From NCBI GenBank assembly GCA_946494435.1, contig CAMMBO010000024.1, positions 1-12,581 of the forward strand: a DNA stretch of 12,581 nt, given 5' to 3'. Shown here piece after piece: positions 6,088 through 12,316 of the stretch (positions within the stretch are counted from its first letter, which is position 1; each line of letters opens with the position of its first letter). The notes under the pieces were generated by a model that was not told the origin of the DNA, searched no databases, and worked only from the letters and a program-made list of their open reading frames with translations. This stretch comes from an uncultured Mycoplasmatota bacterium. Its GTDB lineage: Bacteria; Bacillota_I; Bacilli_A; RF39; UBA660. The position numbers and the translations under genes are program-made.

Positions 6088-7803
6088 ATGGAACATACAC
6101 TTTTATTTATAATCTGTGTTATCATTGTAGTTTTAATTTTAGTAATTACTATTATCACTATCTTGAAAAGAAGACAAAAGAGGTATTACCAAGATATATA
6201 TGACAATTTAGAGCGAGAAAAAAATTTAATTGGAAGTACACCTGTGCTTTTAGAGCTTTCTAAGTTAGAACCAATTATTAAGAATGAAAAGATGGAAGAG
6301 AAGTATCAAAAGTGGGAAGAGAGATTTGATACTATTAAAAATGTTGATATTCCAAAGATAGATGATATGCTTATAGAGTTAGATACTTTATTAGATAAGA
6401 AAGAATATAAGACGGCTAAATTTAGAATTGCAAAGTGCGAGATGGAAGTCTATAAAGTTAGAGAGCAAGCGGATGATTTACTTGACCAGATAAAAGAGAT
6501 AACTTTGAGTGAAGAGAAATATCGTAGTATTATTAGTAAACTTAAGACTAAGTATAGAGCATTAAATAAAGAATATAATGACCATAAAAATCTTTATGAA
6601 GAGATGGCAGAAGCGATAGAGTTACAACTTGAAAATATAGAGAAACGGTTCTTAGAGTTTGAGAAGGCTATGGATGATAATATGTATAGCGATGTGGTAC
6701 ATATTGTTAAAGCTTTGGATACTATGATAGAGCATATGGAGATAGTGGTAGAAGAAGTTCCTGATTTAATGCTTATGTGTAAACAGATGATACCTAAGAG
6801 AATTAAAGAGATTGAAGATACTGCTAAAGATATGACAGAGAAAGGTTATCCTATTGAATATTTAAATCTTGATTATAACTTAGAAGAGTCTCGTAAGAAT
6901 GTGGGAACTATTTTAGATAGAATTAAAGTTTTAAATCTTGAAGATTGTATGTTTGAGTTAAAAACTATTCTTGATTATTTAGATAGTATCTTTGTTGATT
7001 TTGAGAAAGAAAGACTTTCAAGAAAAGTATATGAAGAAGGTATTAGAGATTTTGCTAAGAAGTTAAAGAAAACTGATAAGGTAGTTAGTGATATTTATGA
7101 CCAGTTAGATGATATTAAGAATATGTATGACCTTAATGAGGAAGATGTTAATATTATTAATGAAGTTAATAAAGACTTGATTTCTATTAAAGATGAATAT
7201 AAAAATCTAGTAGATAGAGTTAAGAATAAAGCGACTCCTTATTCCTTAGTAACTAAAGAAGTAGATGAACTTACACTAAAACTTAAACAAACAGAGTCTA
7301 CTTTAGATGTGGCTTTGAAGAGTCTTGGTAATATGTATGAAGATGAACAAAGAGCGAGAGAACAGTTAGGTGAGATAGATAAATTACTAAGAGAATGTAA
7401 GGAGAAGATGAGAGAGTTTAAACTACCTATAATAAGTGATAATTATTTTGTGGAACTTAATGAAGCGAATGAAGCGATAGAAGAGGTAGTTAAAGAATTA
7501 TCTCGTAAACCTATTGTTATTAAAACTCTTAATACTAGAGTTGATACGGCTAGAGATTTAGTGTTAAAACTTTATAATACAACTTTAAATATGATAAATA
7601 AAGCTAAGTTAACAGAGGCTTTAATTGTCTATGGTAATAGATATAGAAGTTTACATGAAGATATTAATAATGGCCTTGATAGAGCTAGTTCCCTATTCTA
7701 TAAAGGTAATTATGATAGTGCTTTAAAATTATGTGTTGATACTGTTAAATTAGTTGATGATACGATAGAAGGAAAGATTAAAGCTTATGAAAGTAAGATT
7801 TAA
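6088..7803 (+). CDS. ezrA: Septation ring formation regulator EzrA
   Basis: A 571-residue membrane-anchored regulator of FtsZ ring assembly that links the Z-ring to cell-wall synthesis. It has a very short outside N-terminus, one TM segment (about residues 4-26), a basic KRRQKRYY stop-transfer patch, and then an almost entirely helical, charged cytosolic part expected to form spectrin-like repeats arranged as an arc. The C-terminal motif VYGNRYRS (514-521) matches the conserved EzrA patch (Y-G-N-R-Y-R), which confirms the family. Length is normal (about 560-575). ATG 6088 is chosen because AGAGGTGA ends about 6 nt before it; an in-frame GTG at 6079 lies within that site. The gene is divergent from rpsD and overlaps the following gene by 17 bp. 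Confidence 0.93.
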   Translation: MEHTLLFIICVIIVVLILVITIITILKRRQKRYYQDIYDNLEREKNLIGSTPVLLELSKLEPIIKNEKMEEKYQKWEERFDTIKNVDIPKIDDMLIELDTLLDKKEYKTAKFRIAKCEMEVYKVREQADDLLDQIKEITLSEEKYRSIISKLKTKYRALNKEYNDHKNLYEEMAEAIELQLENIEKRFLEFEKAMDDNMYSDVVHIVKALDTMIEHMEIVVEEVPDLMLMCKQMIPKRIKEIEDTAKDMTEKGYPIEYLNLDYNLEESRKNVGTILDRIKVLNLEDCMFELKTILDYLDSIFVDFEKERLSRKVYEEGIRDFAKKLKKTDKVVSDIYDQLDDIKNMYDLNEEDVNIINEVNKDLISIKDEYKNLVDRVKNKATPYSLVTKEVDELTLKLKQTESTLDVALKSLGNMYEDEQRAREQLGEIDKLLRECKEKMREFKLPIISDNYFVELNEANEAIEEVVKELSRKPIVIKTLNTRVDTARDLVLKLYNTTLNMINKAKLTEALIVYGNRYRSLHEDINNGLDRASSLFYKGNYDSALKLCVDTVKLVDDTIEGKIKAYESKI

Positions 7804-8410
7804 TGAGAATGGAAGGGGAACATATGAGTTTTTAACAGTAGCGGTTACATGTTTAATACTTAGTGCGATACTTTTGTTTATAGTTATTAATAATAATCAA
7901 AAAGAGAAGTATGAGGTATTTAGATATAATGCTAAGACTGTAGGTATTAATGCTGTTAATTATAATAATGAGACTAGTGATGATGTAGTATACTTATATG
8001 AATTAGTTGATGCTAATTTAGTAACAAGAATTAAAAATAATTTCTCTGGTGATGAGTACTGTGATATGTATGAGTCTAAAGTAGTTTTTTCTAATGATAA
8101 TAAAAAAGTAACATTAAAATGTGGAGATTATTTAATTTATAATCAAGATGTTACTACTAAAGACTATAGTATTTATAAAGTAAGTAATTGGTCTTTTGAT
8201 GAAATTAGTGGTAATAATGTCGATACTGTAAAAGTGTATGGATTAATGAAAAATGGTAAGAACTTGCTTGATAGTTATTACGAGAAAGATTTGTTTATTA
8301 AGCTGGTGGCTGCTAATTATGGGGATAAATATAATAGTCTTAATGCTATTAGGAAAAACTATGATGTAGATGAGAAAACTGCTTATAGGAAAAGGACATT
8401 AGTTAGTTAA
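7787..8410 (+). CDS. Orphan pilin-like membrane protein
   Basis: A 207-residue protein whose start is MKVRFNENG-RGTYEFLTVAV followed by an unbroken hydrophobic helix (about residues 15-36). A Gly (9) followed by Glu at +5 (E14), in front of a single hydrophobic helix and after a short charged leader, is the layout of type IV pilins and competence pseudopilins, cut by a prepilin peptidase after the Gly. The usual F-T-L-I-E is here R-G-T-Y-E, so cleavage is uncertain. The remaining domain (about 170 residues) is mixed and has two Cys (in DEYCDMYE and LKCGD) that could bridge. The gene overlaps the ezrA end by 17 bp; ATG 7787 has AAGGAAAG about 10 nt upstream, so it is probably co-translated with ezrA. 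No secretion ATPase or other pilin gene is nearby. Confidence 0.55.
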   Translation: MKVRFNENGRGTYEFLTVAVTCLILSAILLFIVINNNQKEKYEVFRYNAKTVGINAVNYNNETSDDVVYLYELVDANLVTRIKNNFSGDEYCDMYESKVVFSNDNKKVTLKCGDYLIYNQDVTTKDYSIYKVSNWSFDEISGNNVDTVKVYGLMKNGKNLLDSYYEKDLFIKLVAANYGDKYNSLNAIRKNYDVDEKTAYRKRTLVS

Positions 8411-8425
8411 ATTAATGTTCTTTTC
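8389..8425 (+). other. Strong hairpin spanning the end of the pilin-like gene
   Basis: GAAAAGGACATTA (8389-8401) pairs over 13 bp (one G-U) with 8413-8425, with an 11-nt loop that contains the stop codon. The 3' arm is U-rich (TTCTTTTC), but no proper T-run follows, so it is a poor classical terminator. It may stabilise the mRNA end or stop polymerase weakly before the next promoter. Confidence 0.5.
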
Positions 8426-8435
8426 TTAAAAATTA

Positions 8436-8444
8436 TGCTATAAT
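8436..8444 (+). promoter_or_regulatory. Extended -10 promoter of the 8477-10556 operon
   Basis: TGCTATAAT: TG (8436-8437), one base, then a consensus TATAAT (8439-8444). The -35 is weak. Expected start is about 8451, just before the AAGGAGG site at 8462-8468. Confidence 0.6.
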
Positions 8445-8476
8445 TATAATGGAGTAAGTGTAAGGAGGTATGTTAG

Positions 8477-9244
8477 ATGAATAAGAGTAAGGAAAGAGAT
8501 TTCTTTGATAGTCCTAGTATGATTACTTATATTTTGATTGGACTTTTAGTTGTGTTAATAATTTTATCACAGTCTTTTGCTATTCAAAGTCATATGGAAG
8601 CAGGAGATATATTTAGATCTATTATTAATCATAATAGTATTTATTTAGTTAGCTTAATCTATTTTATTTTAATTAGAGTTAAGTTTGGTAAAAAGTATTT
8701 TGATTATTTGAATGTAATTATATTTGCATTTTATTTACTTACTACTTTTGCTAGTTTATTTACAATCTTTCAATCTTTTGGATTTGATTCTATTTTAAAT
8801 TTGGCTTTTAATGTGTTAATTACATTATATTTTGGATATTCATTCTTTACTAGAACTGTTATAGGTAAAGACTTAAAACTTTCTGATAGTCCTTTAGCAG
8901 AGATTAATAATGGACAGTATTATTATTTATTGATTGGTATTATTGCTATTAGTTTGATAGTATCTTTAGTATCAGTTAATAGTTTTGAAGATGTAGTTGT
9001 TTATTTATTAGAAGCGATATATCAGTTTATGTTTGTTAGATATATTTATCTATATAAAGAATATGTGGAAAGAAAAGAGTTAGATATTGTTAAAGAAAAA
9101 GAAAAAGAGCATGAGAAAGAGAAAACTGTAGATAAAGTAGAAGAAGTTAAAGAAGATGAAACTACTAAGAATGAAGAGAAGCCTAAAGAGGTTAAAAGAC
9201 GTGGTAGACCTAAAAAGAATAAAGATGAGGAGGCTTTGAAATGA
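8477..9244 (+). CDS. Six-TM membrane protein with charged, AT-hook-like tail
   Basis: 255 residues, family not recognised. Six hydrophobic segments are visible (about residues 16-36, 54-68, 78-98, 106-124, 148-167, 173-192). They are followed by a cytosolic tail of about 60 residues, highly charged (EKEKEHEKEK..., KEDETTKNEEKPKE) and ending KRRGRPKKNK. RGRP (242-245) flanked by basic residues is the core of an AT-hook, a minor-groove AT-DNA binder; in a tail this Lys-rich it may be chance. ATG 8477 is 8 nt after AAGGAGG. The stop overlaps the next start (ATGA), so the two proteins are made together and may form a complex. A DNA- or RNA-tethering membrane protein is one possibility; a plain scaffold is another. 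Confidence 0.6.
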   Translation: MNKSKERDFFDSPSMITYILIGLLVVLIILSQSFAIQSHMEAGDIFRSIINHNSIYLVSLIYFILIRVKFGKKYFDYLNVIIFAFYLLTTFASLFTIFQSFGFDSILNLAFNVLITLYFGYSFFTRTVIGKDLKLSDSPLAEINNGQYYYLLIGIIAISLIVSLVSVNSFEDVVVYLLEAIYQFMFVRYIYLYKEYVERKELDIVKEKEKEHEKEKTVDKVEEVKEDETTKNEEKPKEVKRRGRPKKNKDEEALK

Positions 9245-9582
9245 GAGATTTGTTTGATGAGATTGATGAAGAAAGAGAAGAATTACCTAAGTTAAAGAAG
9301 ATAAGTAAGGAAGTACAGAAGAAAAGAAATTATAACTTCTATCAACAATTAGCGGTATGTTTGTTTATATTCTTGTTTATAGTAGGGGTACTTGTTGGTA
9401 ATTTGTTCCCTGCTTGTAGTGAAACATCAGAGTTATTTGCTACTTGTACAAAAACAGAATATAATTTATCATTAACATTAATATTTTGGATTGCTAGTTT
9501 TGTTTTTTGCAGTATGATTTATGGACTTGGAGAAGTGATTAGATTACTTAATATTATTGCTAATAATACTAATGGAAAGTAG
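9241..9582 (+). CDS. Small two-TM membrane protein
   Basis: 113 residues, family not recognised. An acidic/basic cytosolic N-terminal 34 residues (MRDLFDEIDEEREELPKLKK...) is followed by TM1 (about 37-56), a short outside loop with two Cys (ACSETSELFATC) that could form a disulfide, and TM2 (about 76-98) ending in the amphipathic GLGEVIRLLNIIANN. The start ATG overlaps the previous TGA, with GAGGAGG 8 nt upstream. The next gene begins 9 nt after its stop. Placement suggests a partner of the six-TM protein. Confidence 0.65.
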   Translation: MRDLFDEIDEEREELPKLKKISKEVQKKRNYNFYQQLAVCLFIFLFIVGVLVGNLFPACSETSELFATCTKTEYNLSLTLIFWIASFVFCSMIYGLGEVIRLLNIIANNTNGK

Positions 9583-9590
9583 GTTTTATT

Positions 9591-10556
9591 ATGAGTGAGA
9601 GAAGAGTTGTTAATAATTTTAGAGCTACTCCTGAAATAATAAGAGAAGCTAGAATGAAAAGATTACGTGCTAAAAGAAGAAGAGTGATTGGAGGTATTAT
9701 TGGTATTACAGCAGGTGTTTCTGCTTTAGGTGTTGGATGTAGTAATATTATGGGAGGCGGTTCTAGCGATGGCCCTATTGTAGAACCAAAACCAATAGAG
9801 GAACCATATTCTATTACTACTAGTACTGATGATTTATCATCATTAAATGTAGTACTCGTTAATGATGGTATTAGTGATGAACAGATGAAGCAAGCTGAAG
9901 ATTCTTTAGAAGCGACTGGTCTTGATGTTGAAGTTAGAGATATAAATGAATTAAATAAAGATGGAACAGAATGTTTTGTAGCTTTAACTAATTATAAAGG
10001 TGATGACTATAAAGTAATAGGTAACTATAATAAAGGTAATAATCATGCTGATTTACTTGCTATTGGAATGAAAGATGCTTTTGGAGGAGATATTCAAAAG
10101 GGTGTTTATGATAAAAGCGTAGCAGAACCAACTTTAATTCCTTCAGATATTGAAGTGGCAGTAGGGGATCAGATTATGCCTAATGTTACTATCGCTGTGC
10201 CAGAAGGAGCAGATTTAGAAGATTATGGTGAAGGTGTTATTAAAGTTGATACTGGATTAAATGATAATTTTACTGATAGTATTTTAGAAGGTTTAGCTAG
10301 ATATAATGATTCGCTAAATTATGTTGATATTCATAATAGTGAATTTTTGCTAAGACCTAATGTAAGTGAACTTCCAACACCTACAGATTATGAAAGTAGT
10401 TTGGATTCTGAGGTTCTTAGGTTAAATGGAATAGAGAGTAGTTACGATGTACAGAAAGATAGTATTTTATTAAATAAAGGACTCCCTAAGAGTTTTGATA
10501 AAAATGCTAAAGTTAATGTAGAAATGGTAAATGTTAAAGGTAATAGTTTAAATTAA
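9591..10556 (+). CDS. Envelope protein with signal anchor or lipobox-like Cys, possibly derived from an amidase_3 fold
   Basis: A 321-residue protein. Residues 1-31 are strongly basic (MKRLRAKRRRR-type run before the membrane segment), then a hydrophobic Gly-rich segment (32-49) ending LGVGC at Cys50. This could be a lipoprotein cut site, though the lipobox is poor (G-V-G before C), or just an anchor. A Gly/Ser/Pro linker (51-75) follows. The outer domain has the order NVVLVNDGIS, ALTNY, NHADLLAIGMKDAF, IMPNVTIAVPEGA, and ...NDNFTDSILEGLARYN. This echoes N-acetylmuramoyl-alanine amidase_3 elements, but the zinc-binding His/Glu/His set is not visible. It would therefore be inactive or simply unrelated; I hold this weakly. 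The ribosome binding site is weak (AGG 9581-9583). Last gene of the operon before a bidirectional terminator. Confidence 0.5.
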   Translation: MSERRVVNNFRATPEIIREARMKRLRAKRRRVIGGIIGITAGVSALGVGCSNIMGGGSSDGPIVEPKPIEEPYSITTSTDDLSSLNVVLVNDGISDEQMKQAEDSLEATGLDVEVRDINELNKDGTECFVALTNYKGDDYKVIGNYNKGNNHADLLAIGMKDAFGGDIQKGVYDKSVAEPTLIPSDIEVAVGDQIMPNVTIAVPEGADLEDYGEGVIKVDTGLNDNFTDSILEGLARYNDSLNYVDIHNSEFLLRPNVSELPTPTDYESSLDSEVLRLNGIESSYDVQKDSILLNKGLPKSFDKNAKVNVEMVNVKGNSLN

Positions 10557-10585
10557 AAGATCTACTTAGTTTTGTAGATCTTTTT
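10555..10585. terminator. Bidirectional terminator between converging genes
   Basis: AAAAGATCTAC (10555-10565) pairs perfectly over 11 bp with GTAGATCTTTT (10574-10584), with an 8-nt loop and a T-run to 10585. The plus-strand stop codon and the minus-strand stop codon both lie within the structure. Confidence 0.9.
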
Positions 10586-11408
10586 CTTGGTTTTCTGTTA
10601 TTGAATTATCAGTAGATGTATCAGTTTCTTCAGTAGGTGTTTCATTATCATTAGAAGATGTGTCCGTTCCATTAGTGTTATTTCTTGCAATTGTAATAGT
10701 TACTATTTCTGTATTTTCTATTTTTTTATTTGCTTTTATACTTTGTTTTATGACTGTATTATCTTTTTCGTCTTTAGTATCTTTATATTCTATTCTGTAA
10801 GATATACCGCTTTTATTTAATGCGCCAGTTGCTTCTTCCAAAGTCATACCTACAACGTTTGGAATAGTAACGTGATTATCTAATACTCCTACAGTTAAAG
10901 TAATAACGGCATTTTCATGTGTTTTAGAGCCAGCTTTCTTACTTTGCTTTAGGACAATACCAACTTCATCTTTGTTTGTAGTTTCTTGTTCTTTTCTTTC
11001 ATAACTAAGGCTTGCAGTATTAAGTAAAGTCGTTGCTTCTTCATAAGTGTATCCTGTGACATTAGGTACTTCTATATTGTTTTCTAGATAGTAATTATAT
11101 CCTAGGATGCTTGCTATTACTAATAATCCTATAGATAAGAGAATGAAGAATAGTAAAAGTATTTTTGTAAAGATACTTGATCTTGGTTTATCATTTGACT
11201 GTTTATATTTAGGTGCCTTTGCTTTTTCCTTCTTTACTTTTGTCTTATTTTTAGTTTTAGTTTTGTGTTTAACTTTATCTTTCTTTTTATGTTCTTTTTT
11301 ATTATTATCTTGGTTATTACTATTTTCTTCTAAAAAATAATATCCACAGTTTTTACAGAATTTAGCATCTTCATCATTTTCTGTTTTGCAGTTTGGACAT
11401 ATAATCAT
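10566..11408 (-). CDS. Zinc-ribbon, single-TM protein with two PASTA domains
   Basis: A 280-residue protein. The cytosolic N-terminus is a zinc ribbon (C4-P-N-C7 ... F-C18-K-N-C21-G). A roughly 50-residue Lys-rich linker follows (KKKDKVKHKTKTKNKTK...), then a TM segment (about 83-104). Outside are two PASTA repeats, about 112-174 (VPNVTGYTYEEATTLL) and 180-241 (IPNVVGMTLEEATGALNKSG), and a Thr/Ser/Asp/Glu-rich tail. PASTA domains bind uncrosslinked peptidoglycan or muropeptides and usually belong to PrkC/StkP kinases or PBPs. Here the kinase is replaced by a zinc ribbon, so the protein may sense or localise to nascent wall without phosphorylating. ATG at 11408-11406 follows GAGGTGA. It has its own TTGAAA/TATAAT promoter and is divergent from the flavoprotein gene. 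Confidence 0.85.
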   Translation of the reverse strand: MIICPNCKTENDEDAKFCKNCGYYFLEENSNNQDNNKKEHKKKDKVKHKTKTKNKTKVKKEKAKAPKYKQSNDKPRSSIFTKILLLFFILLSIGLLVIASILGYNYYLENNIEVPNVTGYTYEEATTLLNTASLSYERKEQETTNKDEVGIVLKQSKKAGSKTHENAVITLTVGVLDNHVTIPNVVGMTLEEATGALNKSGISYRIEYKDTKDEKDNTVIKQSIKANKKIENTEIVTITIARNNTNGTDTSSNDNETPTEETDTSTDNSITENQEKDLQN

Positions 11409-11425
11409 TGTATCACCTCGTTAAT

Positions 11426-11454
11426 ATTATACATCTATAATGTATTTCTTTCAA
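11426..11454 (-). promoter_or_regulatory. Sigma-A promoter of the PASTA gene
   Basis: On the minus strand, TTGAAA (11454-11449), a 17-nt spacer, and TATAAT (11431-11426). Confidence 0.8.
11429..11445. promoter_or_regulatory. Inverted repeat overlapping the PASTA-gene promoter (possible operator)
   Basis: ATACAT-CTATA-ATGTAT, with perfect 6-bp arms, overlaps the -10 and spacer of the minus promoter and lies 13 bp before the plus-strand extended -10. Symmetry and position would suit a repressor, but AT-rich DNA makes such repeats by chance. Confidence 0.3.
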
Positions 11455-11457
11455 ATG

Positions 11458-11466
11458 TGATATAAT
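11458..11466 (+). promoter_or_regulatory. Extended -10 promoter of the flavoprotein gene
   Basis: TGATATAAT: TG (11458-11459) and a consensus TATAAT (11461-11466). No convincing -35. The start site would be near 11473, leaving a very short leader before AGGAG (11474-11478). Confidence 0.55.
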
Positions 11467-11487
11467 TAGTATTAGGAGATGATTTTT

Positions 11488-12111
11488 TTGAAAGTATTAA
11501 TTTTAAATGGTAGCCCTAGAGTTAATGGATGTACGGCAAGAGCCTTAGAAGAAGTTAGTAAGACTCTTAATGAAGAAGGAATTGAAACAGAAACTATTGT
11601 AGTTGGTAATAAAGATGTTAGAGGTTGTATAGCATGTAACTCTTGTGCTAAAACAGGTAAATGTGTTTTTAATGATATAGTAAATGATATTGCAGTAAAA
11701 TTTGAAAATGCTGATGGTATTATTATAGGTAGTCCAGTTTATTATGCAGGTAGTAATGGGACCATTATATCTTTATTAGATAGATTGTTTTATAGTACAC
11801 ATTTTGATAAGACTATGAAAGTAGGGGCTGCTGTTTTATCATCTAGAAGAGCAGGTTCTACTTCGGCAATGGATGAGATTAATAAATACTTTACTATTTG
11901 TAGTATGCCTATTGTTTCTAGTAGTTATTGGAATGAAGTACATGGTAGGGAAGCTAGTGATGTGGAAAAAGATAAAGAAGGGTTACAGACTATGAGAAAT
12001 TTAGGTAGGAATATGGCTTTTATGATTAAAGCGATTAATCTAGGGAAAGAAAAATATGGACTACCAAAAGTAGAAAAAGGTGAGTTTACTAGTTTTAGTG
12101 ATGGACTATAG
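11488..12111 (+). CDS. Flavodoxin-fold NAD(P)H-dependent oxidoreductase with Cys cluster (iron-sulfur flavoprotein-like)
   Basis: About 207 residues. MKVLILNGSPRVNGCT (1-16) is the FMN phosphate-binding start of the NADPH-dependent FMN reductase / flavodoxin_2-like family, and GSPVYYAGSNG (81-91) is the second FMN loop. Residues 47-59 read C-x2-C-x2-C-x5-C (CIACNSCAKTGKC), the spacing known from iron-sulfur flavoproteins (C-x2-C-x2-C-x4-7-C) that hold a 4Fe-4S cluster. Many relatives keep only part of it, so cluster binding is inferred. The likely role is cytosolic electron transfer to quinones, disulfides or oxidants. TTG 11488 is preferred as start: AGGAG ends 9 nt before it and it gives the typical MKVLILNGSPR; ATG 11479 touches the ribosome binding site and would add only MIF. 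Monocistronic by appearance; a new promoter lies 9 nt after the stop. Confidence 0.85.
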   Translation: MKVLILNGSPRVNGCTARALEEVSKTLNEEGIETETIVVGNKDVRGCIACNSCAKTGKCVFNDIVNDIAVKFENADGIIIGSPVYYAGSNGTIISLLDRLFYSTHFDKTMKVGAAVLSSRRAGSTSAMDEINKYFTICSMPIVSSSYWNEVHGREASDVEKDKEGLQTMRNLGRNMAFMIKAINLGKEKYGLPKVEKGEFTSFSDGL

Positions 12112-12119
12112 AACTTTAT

Positions 12120-12148
12120 TTGACAATGATTTATCTATATGATATTAT
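12120..12148 (+). promoter_or_regulatory. Strong sigma-A promoter of the leader/ABC transporter unit
   Basis: TTGACA (12120-12125), a 17-nt spacer, and TATTAT (12143-12148). Expected start is about 12155, giving a leader of roughly 160 nt before the ABC gene. Confidence 0.85.
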
Positions 12149-12174
12149 TATGTCACTTGAAAGGAAGAGTGATT

Positions 12175-12261
12175 ATGATGAGACTTTTAGTTACTAGTGT
12201 AAATAAAACTATTTATGACATATTTTACAGTGGTATTTTAAAAGAAGTCTTATCCTTTTAA
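12175..12261 (+). CDS. 28-codon leader peptide
   Basis: ATG 12175 (a second ATG follows at once) to TAA 12259-12261 encodes a peptide starting MMRLLVTSVNKTIYDIFYSG and ending ILKEVLSF. AAGGAAGAG (12161-12169) is a fair ribosome binding site. It lies between a strong promoter and an intrinsic terminator, and its codons 7-10 and 17-20 form RNA segments 1 and 2 of the attenuator described separately. No run of one regulatory amino acid is present, so a classical amino-acid-starvation attenuator is unlikely. Stalling by a translation-blocking drug, as for bmrB in B. subtilis, is the better model. The peptide probably has no function of its own. Confidence 0.65.
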   Translation: MMRLLVTSVNKTIYDIFYSGILKEVLSF

Positions 12262-12299
12262 TGTAATATTTATGAGAACTACTGTAAAGTAGTTTTTTT
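12192..12299 (+). promoter_or_regulatory. Four-segment transcription attenuator with terminator
   Basis: Segment 1 ACTAGTGTAAA (12193-12203) can pair with segment 2 TTTACAGTGGT (12224-12234) at 10 of 11 positions. Segment 2, extended to 12221, can instead pair with segment 3 ACTACTGTAAA (12278-12288, extended to 12291) over 14 bp with two G-U. Segment 3 begins the terminator: AACTAC (12277-12282) pairs with GTAGTT (12289-12294), followed by Ts to 12299. Segments 1 and 3 differ by one base. 2:3 pairing excludes the 3:4 terminator, while 1:2 pairing permits it. Segments 1 and 2 lie inside the leader ORF, so ribosome position decides the fold. Confidence 0.75.
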
Positions 12300-12316
12300 G
12301 TTGGAGGTGGATTGTT

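Noticed and set aside
11107..11340. Plus-strand Leu/Phe-rich ORF
   Set aside because: Antisense of the Lys-rich linker and TM of the PASTA protein; no ribosome binding site.
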